A DNA stretch of 64,000 bases from Rubripirellula obstinata (lineage in GTDB: Bacteria; Planctomycetota; Planctomycetia; Pirellulales; Pirellulaceae): contig NZ_LWSK01000009.1 in NCBI RefSeq assembly GCF_001642955.1, positions 1 through 64,000 of the forward strand. Reading direction: 5' to 3'. The notes beneath the pieces are model-generated. The model did not search any database and had not been told where the DNA came from. It was given only the letters and a program-made list of their open reading frames with translations. A program made the translations under genes and the position numbers. Every line of letters begins with the position of its first letter. Position 1 is the first letter of the stretch. Below are positions 51,022 to 59,707 of this stretch, piece by piece.

Positions 51022-54000
51022 CAGCTGAACACCAACCCGCCGCCGGTGGATCGTTCGGCGAGCTTGCGAGTGTTGTTGGCGGTCTCGACGATCGCTCGTT
51101 GAACGTCTTCGCTGAGCCCAAGGCCGGAACGTTCACCGGACTCGCTGAGGTTTCCACTTCCGCCGGCGAGTAGTTCGTTGGACTTCATCAAGTATTGACC
51201 GATGGCGACGAGGCGATCGTTGATTTGCCGCAGTCCTGAATCAGCGATGGCTTCAGCATTAGGTTCTTGCTGGGCAATCGCGTCGTCGGGTTGGTCGTCG
51301 ATGACCAGCTTCGGTGCGAGGATGACTTCAGGTTCATCGTCGAGCGGTTCAGGTTTCAGCTTTTCAGCCGGAGCATCGAGACCGATCGGTTCGAGCTTGC
51401 GGGCACCGCTGCCGATGTTCAGACCACGCGAATCGAACTTGCCCGTGACGGATTCGCTGGATTGTTCGCCAACATCGGTGCCTGCAAAATTGTCGATCGA
51501 GGCTTTGGCGTCGCGGTCGAGTTCCAACGCGACAGAATCGTCATCGAGTTCTGCGGGCGGCAGTTTGAGTTTTCCATCGTTGCCGGCTTGATCCGTGATC
51601 GCGGCCGCCTTGGCTTCCATCGCCGCGATGCCGGCCTTGAGTTTTTCGAGACGCTCATCGCCGGCGGAATCTTCGCCCGTGATGCCCGCGTCGGCTTGCG
51701 CGGCTTCGAGTGACGCTCTGGCTTCGGCGATCGCTGCGGCCAGGTCATCCGAGATTTGTGGCGATTTGGTTTCGGTGTCTGTTGTTTGCTCGTCGCCTTC
51801 TGGTTTCAGTGCGTTGGCTTTGTCTACGGCGGCTTGGAAGTCTGCTTCGGCTTCGGCGACCTTGGTTTGACGATCGGCTTCCGCGAGCGATCGTTCGGCT
51901 CGTTTCGCGGCAGCGTCGGCTTTCGCTTGACGTCGCATTTCGTCGAGCGTGTCGCGGACGCCGGCGGTGAACTCCTCGGTGTCGGCGGTCCGTTGTCCGT
52001 TGGCTTTCGCGTTGGAGTCGAACTGGCGATCGCGTTCGGCGTCCACCGCTGCGTTTTGTTGATCGGTCTCTGCGTCGATCGCGGCGAAGTCGGCGTCGAG
52101 GTCTTGGCCTTCGCGGGACTTCTTTCGCTGGTCGAGTTGGCGTTGCAGGTCTTCCTGCATCACCTTGCGGTTGGCTTCGATCTCCGACTTGCGTTTGCGG
52201 CGTTTGTCCGCTCGGCCGGCGATCGCGGTTTGGCGTTTGCGTTGTTCTTCCGCGTTGTTGGCGTTCGTTTCGTTGTCGATCTTTCGCACTTCGGCCTCGA
52301 CGTTGATGTCGTCGTCGAAGAGCGATTTCAACTTCACCCATGCCTTGCGCAGGAACCCGACTGTGCTGTTCCACATCTTGCGGACTTCGCCGACGAACAC
52401 CGCCCAGGAGTCGGCGAGGTAGTCGATCGTTTCCACCCACGCTCCTTCGACACCGGCCAGAGCGTTGACCAGCACACCGCCGATCTGGATCGCGACGTCG
52501 CCGGCGATGTCGACCAGTTCGTGAAGTTTGAGGAAACCTTTTTTCAGGAACCCGACTGTGTTGTTCCAACCTTTCTGCACGGCGGAAGTGAGGATCGTCC
52601 AACCGTCGGCGAGGTAGGCAACCGTGCTGTTCCAGATCGCTCGCAAGCCGCCGAAACCTTGCATGAGTTGGTCGGCGAGTTTGTAGACTGCGTCGCCCCA
52701 GGCGTCGGAGAGGTAAGCGGTGAAGCGTGACCACATGCCGGACAGCCAGGTCGTGCCTTTGGTCCATTGCAGTTTGATGTAGGACCACAGCACATCGACG
52801 GCCGCGTTGATGTCGCCTGCTCGCAGAGCGTTGGCGATTGCACCGAAGGCGGCCATGGTGTCGGCCTTCAGATTTTGGAACGCTCCTTTGAGGAAGTCGA
52901 TTGAGCTGCCGATCGCACCCGACGTGTAGAGGAAGTAGGCACCGAGAGCGACAACGCCCGCGACGACCAGACCCAATGGCGAGAACAACAACGCCATCGC
53001 ACCGGCCGCAGCACTGATCGCTCCGGTCAGCAATCCAAACGCTCCAGACAAGCCGGCGGTGACTGCGGCGTACACGCCAGCAAGTGCGATGTTGATCTTC
53101 TTGACCGCGGCCAAACCGATGAAGACCGCTTTGATGCCTGCACCGACCGTTTTCAACACGGCCCAAGTTGCCGCGAGCGTTTTCGATGCGACCGACAGGC
53201 CGAGCGTAATGCCCTTGAGTGCGATCATTGCGGCACCGACGCCGGTGGCAGCGACTTTCATCGCGGCGAAACCCGCCACCGCGGTCAGGATCGCGGTTCG
53301 GTTTTCGCTCGCCCACGCCAGTGTGCTGCGAAGCAAGCTGCCGACGGCCGATAACAAACCGCCGGCAAAACCATCGAGGCTTGATGACAATTGATCCCAC
53401 GCATCGGCGAGTGCCGCGACGCCTTGTTTCCATAAGCCACGCAGATAGGCCCACATGACTTTGGCCGCACCGGTGATGTCACCCGAAGCGAGTGACGCAG
53501 CGATGGCTTTGAACGCGGCTTGCGAATCGACCGCGATCTGAGCAAACGCGGTTTTGAAGAACGCGGAGACTCGCGATAGCAGGCCCGATGTCTTGGCGAG
53601 GTAGAGACCCAGCCCCGCGACGCCGGCGACCACCAGACCGATCGGCGAAAGCAAAGCTGCGACCGCTGCGCCTGCCATACCCACGACGCTACCGATTGCG
53701 GAGAAGATGCCAAGTAAACCGCCAACCGCCACGGACGCTGCCGCCGCGGCCGATCCGATTGTCAGCAGAGCGGCACCAGCGGCGATCACTCCGGCCGCGA
53801 CCATTGCGGCAACTTGGACCACTCGTTTGTTTTCTCCGATCCAGTCGGTGATGGATGACGCGGCGAGCGATACGTTTTCGGTCAGTCGCTGGATTGGCTT
53901 TTCGAGGGCTTCTCCGATCGCGATGCGGACCGCTTCAAAGGAGCTGGCGAGAACTCGGAACGCTCCGCCGAGACCTGATTCCATTTTGTCAGCGGTCTTC

Positions 54001-54947
54001 TTGGCGATGCCGCCGGCACCTTCCAATTCACCGAGTAGCTCGCGAGTGTCCGTGACCGTTTTGCCGATCGCGGACGCGGCTGTGATCCCGAGCATCCCGA
54101 AGACTTCGTTGAACTTGGCGGCACGGTCGGACGAACCGAGGTCTTTGGTGGCTTCGGCGACTTCGCCCAGTACATCGACCAACGGTCGAGCGTTGCCGGC
54201 TGCGTCTTTGGTCGCGACGCCGAACACCTTTTGAAACTTCTCGGATTCGGCGGCCGACAGGGTCAGCAATCGTTTCAGTGCGTTACCGGCGGATGAGCCT
54301 TGGATGCCGACGTTACCGAGCGTCCCCAGGATCGCGAGCGTTTCTTCCAGGCTCATGTTCGCATCGGCCGCGACGGGACCGGCGTACTTCAGTGCTTCAC
54401 CGAGTGACTCGACGCTGTTGAAACTCTTGTTGGCGGCGGCCGTCAGTGCGTCGGCGACTCGCGGGGCTTGGCCGGCCTCCATGTTGAATTGGCGGATCGC
54501 AGCGGCGAAGATGCCCGACGCGAGCGTGGCATCGGTGCCGGTCGCTCGAGCGAGGTTCATCACGCTGCCGGTCATGTCTTCGATTTGCCGTGGATCAAAA
54601 CCGGCTCGCCCAAGTTCGGTCATTAGGTTGGCAACTTCGACGGCGGAGAAACTGGTGGTCGCTCCGAGTTGTTTCGCTTTGGCGTTGAGTCGATCGAATG
54701 CGGCGCCCGTGGCTCCGGTGATCGCACCGACTTGGCGGATGGCGTCGTCGTATTCCGCGAACTTGCGGATGCCATCGCCCAGCGGTGCGGCCATTGCGAT
54801 ACCCAGCCCGGTCAGCTTTGCACCCATCATCGAGGTCGATGACGCGAACGATGAAAGTTGTTTCTGTGCCGATCGCAAACCCTTCACCAACGCAGAGTTC
54901 TTCAGCGTCAGTTCGACGAACGCGGCTCCGGCACGGACTTGAGACAT
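51021..54947 (-). CDS. Phage tail tape measure protein (TP901 type)
   Basis: 1308 residues. The N-terminal 300 residues include the TP901 core: FAEYDDAIRQVGAITGATGAAF, TSFSAVEVANLMTELGRAGFDP, and later FGMLGITAASAIGKT. Several hydrophobic Ala/Gly-rich helices follow (VVQVAAMVAAGVIAAGAALLTIGSAAAA and a similar block near residue 700), as expected of a membrane-active tape measure. Repeated DAWGDAVYKL/AWVETIDYLADSWAVF-like segments follow, and the C-terminus is rich in Glu, Lys, Asp (coiled coil and linker). The length should set tail length. It overlaps the next gene by one base. Confidence 0.88.
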   Translation of the reverse strand: MSQVRAGAAFVELTLKNSALVKGLRSAQKQLSSFASSTSMMGAKLTGLGIAMAAPLGDGIRKFAEYDDAIRQVGAITGATGAAFDRLNAKAKQLGATTSFSAVEVANLMTELGRAGFDPRQIEDMTGSVMNLARATGTDATLASGIFAAAIRQFNMEAGQAPRVADALTAAANKSFNSVESLGEALKYAGPVAADANMSLEETLAILGTLGNVGIQGSSAGNALKRLLTLSAAESEKFQKVFGVATKDAAGNARPLVDVLGEVAEATKDLGSSDRAAKFNEVFGMLGITAASAIGKTVTDTRELLGELEGAGGIAKKTADKMESGLGGAFRVLASSFEAVRIAIGEALEKPIQRLTENVSLAASSITDWIGENKRVVQVAAMVAAGVIAAGAALLTIGSAAAAASVAVGGLLGIFSAIGSVVGMAGAAVAALLSPIGLVVAGVAGLGLYLAKTSGLLSRVSAFFKTAFAQIAVDSQAAFKAIAASLASGDITGAAKVMWAYLRGLWKQGVAALADAWDQLSSSLDGFAGGLLSAVGSLLRSTLAWASENRTAILTAVAGFAAMKVAATGVGAAMIALKGITLGLSVASKTLAATWAVLKTVGAGIKAVFIGLAAVKKINIALAGVYAAVTAGLSGAFGLLTGAISAAAGAMALLFSPLGLVVAGVVALGAYFLYTSGAIGSSIDFLKGAFQNLKADTMAAFGAIANALRAGDINAAVDVLWSYIKLQWTKGTTWLSGMWSRFTAYLSDAWGDAVYKLADQLMQGFGGLRAIWNSTVAYLADGWTILTSAVQKGWNNTVGFLKKGFLKLHELVDIAGDVAIQIGGVLVNALAGVEGAWVETIDYLADSWAVFVGEVRKMWNSTVGFLRKAWVKLKSLFDDDINVEAEVRKIDNETNANNAEEQRKRQTAIAGRADKRRKRKSEIEANRKVMQEDLQRQLDQRKKSREGQDLDADFAAIDAETDQQNAAVDAERDRQFDSNAKANGQRTADTEEFTAGVRDTLDEMRRQAKADAAAKRAERSLAEADRQTKVAEAEADFQAAVDKANALKPEGDEQTTDTETKSPQISDDLAAAIAEARASLEAAQADAGITGEDSAGDERLEKLKAGIAAMEAKAAAITDQAGNDGKLKLPPAELDDDSVALELDRDAKASIDNFAGTDVGEQSSESVTGKFDSRGLNIGSGARKLEPIGLDAPAEKLKPEPLDDEPEVILAPKLVIDDQPDDAIAQQEPNAEAIADSGLRQINDRLVAIGQYLMKSNELLAGGSGNLSESGERSGLGLSEDVQRAIVETANNTRKLAERSTGGGLVFS

Positions 54948-54971
54948 GGGGAAGCGATTGGCCTTTAGCGG

Positions 54972-55193
54972 TTAGCGACTAGCTTTGGTGAACTTGGCAC
55001 CCAGAAGCGATGCGACTTGTTCAACGCTTGCCTTTGCAGGAGCGGGCCGCGTTGTGACGCACGGGTTAAAATCGTCGGGCTTGAATGGTTTGCGGCGGCG
55101 TTTGCGATCGCGATTGACTTCGGCGGTGATCCATACAAGCGTGCTGGCGAGTTGCCAATCGTGTTTGCGTTTGGCGTCGATCATCCAGACCAT
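54972..55193 (-). CDS. Tail assembly chaperone T (gpG-T second half, probable -1 frameshift product)
   Basis: At least 73 residues (from ATG 55193, MVWMIDAKRKHDWQLAS) in the frame -1 relative to the G-like gene just upstream. The frame is open upstream, reading ICHLAGILGVDPGPLTLRQ into the ATG. That stretch looks like conserved coding sequence rather than untranslated leader, so the natural product is probably a G-T fusion made by frameshifting, as in lambda and many tailed phages. The C-terminus (NRDRKRRRKPFKPDDFNPC) fits tail-chaperone T proteins. It lies between G and the tape measure, the usual location. Confidence 0.65.
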   Translation of the reverse strand: MVWMIDAKRKHDWQLASTLVWITAEVNRDRKRRRKPFKPDDFNPCVTTRPAPAKASVEQVASLLGAKFTKASR

Positions 55194-55204
55194 TTGCCGC
55201 AGCG

Positions 55205-55270
55205 TTAACGGTCCGGGGTCGACGCCGAGGATGCCGGCGAGGTGACAGATTTCGCGTTCAAGCCGGGCAC
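55205..55270 (-). other. Probable -1 frameshift overlap of tail chaperone genes
   Basis: The T frame is -1 to G and stays open from inside G past the G stop (TAA at 55205-55207 on the - strand). In the overlap the T frame reads EICHLAGILGVDPGPLTL. I found no perfect X-XXY-YYZ heptamer; GCGAAAT near 55252 is a candidate region only. Confidence 0.45.
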
Positions 55271-55705
55271 CTCCAGATTCGCTTCGAGCTGAGCGACCAT
55301 GTTGTCCGCCAGGGTCGGATCGTCCAGCTTGCGATGCAGCATCTCCATCCCGCGTGCCGTCACCTCGCGTTGATGCGTCACCGCTTTGCTCAGCAGACGG
55401 CGTTGGTCCTCCGGGAGGAAGTCCAACAACGCTTCGACCAGTGCGTTGCGAGCTTCGGTCAAACAGTCGCCCGACAGACCGGACTCGAAGACTTCCTGGT
55501 CGACGGTGTCTTTATCCGCTTGTGGTTTGCAGACCGCGAACAGGACTTCGCCGAGCAACAGGAAGTCCTGCGTCATCTGCGGGATCAGGTCTCCGTCGAC
55601 GGCATCGAGCAAGCGAACGCCGGTGAGCGTTTTCACGCGGCGAAGCGTGGTGTTGTCGATGTCGACGATCCAAACGCGACCGTGCCGGTCAACGAACTTT
55701 TGCAT
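55205..55705 (-). CDS. Tail assembly chaperone G-like protein
   Basis: 166 residues from ATG 55705. N-terminal beta strands (MQKFVDRHGRVWIVDIDNTTL, LTGVRLLDAVDGDLIPQMTQD) lead to helical segments (CLTEARNALVEALLDFLPED) and a Ser/Pro-rich end. Length, position before the tape measure and the open -1 frame at its 3' end fit the tail-chaperone G role. The sequence family was not recognised by name. The probable frameshift window is the last 60-70 codon-bases of this gene (55205-55270). Confidence 0.6.
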   Translation of the reverse strand: MQKFVDRHGRVWIVDIDNTTLRRVKTLTGVRLLDAVDGDLIPQMTQDFLLLGEVLFAVCKPQADKDTVDQEVFESGLSGDCLTEARNALVEALLDFLPEDQRRLLSKAVTHQREVTARGMEMLHRKLDDPTLADNMVAQLEANLEVPGLNAKSVTSPASSASTPDR

Positions 55706-55818
55706 GGGATTCCATTCCGTGGTTTGGAGAGACGATTTCAGATAAACTAAACGTTGAAGAGGCGAGTCTCGATTCCATCGCAGCTCGTCACACAGATTCC
55801 ACTAATTCGGCGGGAAAA

Positions 55819-56247
55819 ATGAGCTGGGACGTCTTCATCATGAAAGCCGATGCTAAATCCGTTTCGGACCTGCCAAATGACTACAAGCCACATGCATTGG
55901 GCGATGCTGCTCAGTTGAGAGTGGAGCTTTCATCGTTTTTTGGTAATGCAATAGATTGGTCCGACCCTGCATGGGGAACTCTCAACGGCCAAGCATTTTC
56001 TTACGAATTCAATTTCAGCGAGTCCGGCATCGTCGATAGTTTCACGCTCCACGTACGCGGGGGCGGTGATGCAGTTTCTCCGATAGTTGCGATGTGCAAG
56101 CATTTTGACTGGAAAGCAGTTGATGCTTCCGAAGGCGAATTCATCGACCTAGAAGATCCATCAACCGATGGCTGGGATGGGTTTCAAGAGTTTCGTGACC
56201 GTGCCATCGGCCAAGCGGACGATGCGGACGGTAAGTCCTCCTCATGA
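55819..56247 (+). CDS. Small hypothetical protein inserted on the opposite strand
   Basis: 142 residues from ATG 55819 (MSWDVFIMKADAKSVSDLP). The second half reads GQAFSYEFNFSESGIVDSFTLHVRGGGDAVSPIVAMCKHFDWKAVDASEGEFIDLEDP, which looks like a known pattern of widespread short hypothetical proteins (MSWDV..., HVRGGGD..., W.A.D.S.GEFID), but I cannot name it. No signal peptide, acidic composition. It is on the + strand inside the - strand tail operon, between the tube and the G-like gene, so it is a moron-type insertion. Confidence 0.7.
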   Translation: MSWDVFIMKADAKSVSDLPNDYKPHALGDAAQLRVELSSFFGNAIDWSDPAWGTLNGQAFSYEFNFSESGIVDSFTLHVRGGGDAVSPIVAMCKHFDWKAVDASEGEFIDLEDPSTDGWDGFQEFRDRAIGQADDADGKSSS

Positions 56248-56282
56248 TTTGCGTTCAGCACTTTAAGTCAATCAGTCCACCA

Positions 56283-56693
56283 TCACGTTCCACCACCAAC
56301 GTTCATTCCGCTGCCGGACGATGACTGAGTCGGCTTGAGTGTCACATCAGCCGAGACGACTTCTTCGAGATTTTGGTTGACGTTGAAGTTCATGACTTCG
56401 CATGTGAGCGTGAGTGCTCCGCCGGCGTCGGTGATGCCGACATCGGTGGGTGAGCCGCTGGACCAGAGTCCTTGCAGCATGCCGAACGCGGTGTCGCCGG
56501 ACTTGTTGAGCACGGTGAATTCGATCGACGCGTCTTTGAGCGTGCCGACGGTGGCTCGCCAACCGTTGTTGTCGCGGGTTGATGCATCGGCCTCCGCCTT
56601 TTCGAGCGTGACGGTCAGGTCTTTGACGTTCTTGATCTCGGCACCGTCGATCGTCAGGACGGCGTCGAGACCGAGTTTTACTTCAGCGGACAT
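56283..56693 (-). CDS. Phage tail tube protein
   Basis: 136 residues. Beta-rich sequence with alternating motifs (LGLDAVLTIDGAEIKNVKDLTVTLEKAEADASTRDNNGWRATVGTLKDASIEFTVLNK), typical of the small Hcp/tail-tube fold (as in phage TP901 or HK97-type major tail proteins: a ..G......V.dvt...e..e.d.s.R...G....gtl.d). The C-terminus ends with a Gly/Ser tail. It lies between the tail-completion protein and the chaperone genes, the standard place for the major tail protein. Confidence 0.75.
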   Translation of the reverse strand: MSAEVKLGLDAVLTIDGAEIKNVKDLTVTLEKAEADASTRDNNGWRATVGTLKDASIEFTVLNKSGDTAFGMLQGLWSSGSPTDVGITDAGGALTLTCEVMNFNVNQNLEEVVSADVTLKPTQSSSGSGMNVGGGT

Positions 56694-56726
56694 TGAGGTT
56701 TGGTTCCATCCGTGGATCGGAAAAAG

Positions 56727-57281
56727 TTACTTGACGGAGTCCCGCCAGAATTTGGGGAGTTGGGCGCGGTGGGTGTCGAGGGCGGGCTTCATGAACGGAC
56801 GCTTGGGATAGCGTCCGGGTTTGGTTGCTCCGCGACGTTGGTTCTCTTCGTCGATCAGCCGGCGGGCGCGGTTGGCTTGGGCGGCGGTTCGCAGTTCGAT
56901 CCGGGCGAACTTGCCGGGGCGAATCGCTCGAATCGGACCGTGTTGGCCGACTCGAAAACGATGGCGTTTGAGTCGCCGGCGTTTCTTCGCCTTGCCGCCG
57001 AACTCGTGGAGGTGCCACAGTTGGCCGGAGATTTCGTTGACCGGGCCGATGACGACGCCGGGGGCGCGACGGTCGACTTCGTAGCGGAACGAACGACGTA
57101 GTCGGCCAGTGGGTGAACTCGGTGGACTGCCGGGCCGCGAGGGGTTCTTGCGTTTGCGGATCGAGCGATACGCGGTTTTGCGGATCGCTCCGCCGGCGTG
57201 ACCGAGCGAATTGAACGACGCCTTGTCGACCTTCTTCTTGACGCGGTTGGCATTGAAGCGAACTCGCGTCCGGATGTGCAT
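56727..57281 (-). CDS. Phage neck / tail-completion protein (HK97 gp10-like)
   Basis: 184 residues; ATG 57281 overlaps the upstream stop (TGATG). The protein is highly basic (RTRVRFNANRVKKKVDKASF, KAKKRRRLKRHRFRVG) and contains LWHLHEFGGKAKK, the H..EFG motif of HK97 gp10-like tail-completion proteins, and a C-terminal helical segment (YPKRPFMKPALDTHRAQLPKFW) with the RPF..PAL motif of that family. It sits between head-tail connector genes and the tail tube gene, in usual order. Confidence 0.75.
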   Translation of the reverse strand: MHIRTRVRFNANRVKKKVDKASFNSLGHAGGAIRKTAYRSIRKRKNPSRPGSPPSSPTGRLRRSFRYEVDRRAPGVVIGPVNEISGQLWHLHEFGGKAKKRRRLKRHRFRVGQHGPIRAIRPGKFARIELRTAAQANRARRLIDEENQRRGATKPGRYPKRPFMKPALDTHRAQLPKFWRDSVK

Positions 57282-57733
57282 CACTTGGCGAGTTCAAACG
57301 TCAAAGAAAGCAGGCTGGTGAATTGATTGAACTGCGTCCAATGTTCGGTGGAATACAGAACGGCGTTCTCGACCTTGATGCAGCGGGCGGCGACGTAGGA
57401 ATTGAGTCGCTTCAAACGGAAGTAGTCGGCGATCTCTTCGACGAAGAACACCAGCGGGTCAATCTCTTTGGCGTCGCCTTTGTTGAACTTCTTTTGCACG
57501 GCAACGTCGATGGTGGCGTGATACTTGTTGGTGGCTCGGTCGAGCGGCAGGTATTCGACTTCGCGGGGCACGACGGAGACTCGCAGTTCCTTCATATCTT
57601 CGAGGTCGAAGTCGGGAACGTACAAGCGAGCCGCGTTGATGTTCTTTTTGGACAGGTCGGCGGCGTTGATTTCGGCCACGACGCTGTCGGCGATTTGGAT
57701 GACGGTGGCGGGGGTGGCGGCGGTGGCAGTCAT
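57281..57733 (-). CDS. Phage head-tail/tail-terminator region protein
   Basis: 150 residues from ATG 57733, which overlaps the previous stop (ATGA); an upstream in-frame start at 57799 would lie in the neighbour. Mixed alpha/beta sequence (TVIQIADSVVAEINAADLSKKNI, LRVSVVPREVEYLPLDRATNKYHATIDVAVQKKFNKGD). The order around it (adaptor, this gene, gp10-like, tube) suits a tail-terminator protein. No motif confirms the exact role. Confidence 0.6.
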   Translation of the reverse strand: MTATAATPATVIQIADSVVAEINAADLSKKNINAARLYVPDFDLEDMKELRVSVVPREVEYLPLDRATNKYHATIDVAVQKKFNKGDAKEIDPLVFFVEEIADYFRLKRLNSYVAARCIKVENAVLYSTEHWTQFNQFTSLLSLTFELAK

Positions 57734-58110
57734 GTGATGGTGTCGACCAGTTTGGTGTGGATGCGGAGTTTGACTCGGAACGGATCGCTGTATCGCCACG
57801 GCGGTTCGTTGCCGATCGACATCAGTTCGTAGACGAAGGTGGTGTCGCCATCGGTTTCGAGGATGCGATCGCCACGGCGGGGCCAGGTGCCGATGGGCGA
57901 CGAGAGCAGATCTTTGGTGTTGATCAGGAAGTCGCGGACTTGGGCGCGGGTGATGACGCCTTCGCCATCGTCTTGCTCGTATTCGGACTTGCCGATCGTG
58001 GCTGGCAAGTCGACGGAGACTTCATCGCGTTGGTAGGTGACCATCCGCGAGGCGAACCGGGTCAGCTTGGCGGCGAGCCAAGACTGACCTTTGTGAAGCA
58101 TGTCGCTCAT
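57730..58110 (-). CDS. Phage head-tail connector-like protein
   Basis: 126 residues (MSDMLHKGQSWLAAKLTRFASRMVTYQRDEVSVDLPATIGKSEY). The N-terminal LHKGQSWLAAKL segment followed by a beta-rich domain ending RVKLRIHTKLVDT resembles small head-tail joining proteins. It overlaps both neighbours by four bases, so it is translated in a tight chain. Identity is based on location plus size. Confidence 0.55.
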   Translation of the reverse strand: MSDMLHKGQSWLAAKLTRFASRMVTYQRDEVSVDLPATIGKSEYEQDDGEGVITRAQVRDFLINTKDLLSSPIGTWPRRGDRILETDGDTTFVYELMSIGNEPPWRYSDPFRVKLRIHTKLVDTIT

Positions 58111-59693
58111 TTGGCGGCGGTGCGTTTGCGGGTTCGCGTCGCGGCCGGCTTTGCTCGTGGCTTTGGTGCCGGCGGCTCGGGTTCCGTTTCGTCATCGACG
58201 TTCGCCAAGTTGACGGCCAGGTCGTTGACGATGCGTTTGACCTTTGCCTTGGCGAACTTACCGATGAAGTAGAGGACGAAGAACGCGATGAGCGACCAGG
58301 TGACGATGTCTCGCATCGACGGGAACGGCCAAAGTTCTCGCAAGCGTTCGCCGGGACGACGGAGCAAGTGGTTTTCGAGTTCGCCTTGTTCGCGGTTGCG
58401 TGGCAGGCTCGGGAACAGCCCACTACCGCCACGGTCTTGTCCGTATTGTTGGGGTTGTTGTTGACGGCGATCGGGAAGCGGGCATTGGCCGTTGGGGCAG
58501 TTGCCGGACGTGGTCAGGTAACAGCCGCAGTTTTGGCAACAGCTTCCTTGGTATGCGAGTGCCGGTGGACTGGATTGTGGGCCTTCGGTGACGGAGTCTT
58601 GGTACAGCAACATGATGTCGCGGTCGGAACCGGTCGCGGGGATGCCCGACGGCAAGCGTTGAGCCCGAATGGATTCGACGTCGCGTTCAATTGCGAACGG
58701 GTCTGAGTACTTCAAAATGACTTCGTCGGATTCGCCTTGGTTCTCTTCACCGTCGGCGACTTCGGGTTTCGCATCCGGTTTCGCTTCCGACGAAGGTTCA
58801 ACCTTGGTTCCAAGCGGCACGGCGTCCGGCGGCGGAACGAGCAACACCGAGGAAGTCGTTTGCTTGCCACTGAGTCCTGCCCAGACTTCTTGATGCGTCA
58901 TCGCGATGCCGTAACCGTGCGTTTCACCTCGGCCGTCGAGACCGTGACCGCCCGAGTCGGTGCTTCGCCATGCAATCAATCCGATGATTTGGGCTTCGCC
59001 TCCATTAACGTCGAAGATCGCCGAACCCGAACGGCCGCCCGCTGGCATTGGGACGAAGTGAATCGTGTCGCCACCGTTGGCTTGCCGGCGTAGTGCGAAA
59101 CCTTCAAAGGCGGTGGGCCATCGTCCGCTGGGGCAACCGACGCTGAAGATGTTCTGGTAGTTGAACGAGTCTTGCGAATCGGCGAGCGGGATGACCGGCG
59201 GGCGGTAATTGCCAAGCGCCCGACGATCGACGCGGACGACGGCAATGTCGCGGTAGGCTCGTGGGATGTACGCGACCGCGACGGTTTCGGCTTCGATGGG
59301 CCGCGACTGGTGACCTTCTTTCCAAAACTCGACTTGGACGCGGTTGCCCAAGCCGGTGCCGGCGACGTGGGCGTTGGTTAAAACGTAGAGGTGTTCTTCG
59401 CTTTCTCGGAATAGCGTGCCGCTGCCCATCGAGTTGCCGTTGCGGATTCGCACGGTGGCTTCGCGGCAGGTGTCATGCAAGTCACCGGCGGATGCGACGG
59501 TGCCGAACATGCTCAGCGCGACCGCGAGCAGGATGGCTTTGGTGGATCGGATCGAATCGCCGATGATCCAGGCGGCGATGAGGATGGTTGCCAAGAGCTT
59601 GACCTCGAAGGGCAGCAAGAGAACGAGAACGACACCGCCGGCTGCCGCCCAGAAGCGTCGCGATTCAAAGAGGGTTTTGAGTTTGTCTTCCAT
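58107..59693 (-). CDS. Membrane-anchored trypsin-like serine protease within the virion gene cluster
   Basis: 528 residues. Two N-terminal hydrophobic segments (WAAAGGVVLVLLLPFEVKLLATILIAAWII, then TKAILLAVALSMFGTVASAG) lead to a chymotrypsin-fold domain at about 70-280: YVLTNAHVAG with His109, AYRDIAVVRV with Asp149, and AGGRSGSAIF with Ser222 complete the triad. A long linker carries Cys-containing QGSCCQNCGCYLTTSGNCPNG, and a C-terminal helix (DIVTWSLIAFFVLYFIGKF) re-enters a membrane. Proteases of this kind are unusual in tail-connector operons; the capsid gene already carries its own protease. It may act in host-envelope entry, superinfection exclusion or regulation. Confidence 0.8.
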   Translation of the reverse strand: MEDKLKTLFESRRFWAAAGGVVLVLLLPFEVKLLATILIAAWIIGDSIRSTKAILLAVALSMFGTVASAGDLHDTCREATVRIRNGNSMGSGTLFRESEEHLYVLTNAHVAGTGLGNRVQVEFWKEGHQSRPIEAETVAVAYIPRAYRDIAVVRVDRRALGNYRPPVIPLADSQDSFNYQNIFSVGCPSGRWPTAFEGFALRRQANGGDTIHFVPMPAGGRSGSAIFDVNGGEAQIIGLIAWRSTDSGGHGLDGRGETHGYGIAMTHQEVWAGLSGKQTTSSVLLVPPPDAVPLGTKVEPSSEAKPDAKPEVADGEENQGESDEVILKYSDPFAIERDVESIRAQRLPSGIPATGSDRDIMLLYQDSVTEGPQSSPPALAYQGSCCQNCGCYLTTSGNCPNGQCPLPDRRQQQPQQYGQDRGGSGLFPSLPRNREQGELENHLLRRPGERLRELWPFPSMRDIVTWSLIAFFVLYFIGKFAKAKVKRIVNDLAVNLANVDDETEPEPPAPKPRAKPAATRTRKRTAAK

Positions 59694-59707
59694 GACGGCG
59701 ACACTTC

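Noticed and set aside
51756-52730. 324-codon + strand frame opposite the tape measure gene
   Set aside because: Val/Phe/Gly-rich shadow frame without a ribosome binding site; the tape measure is well supported.
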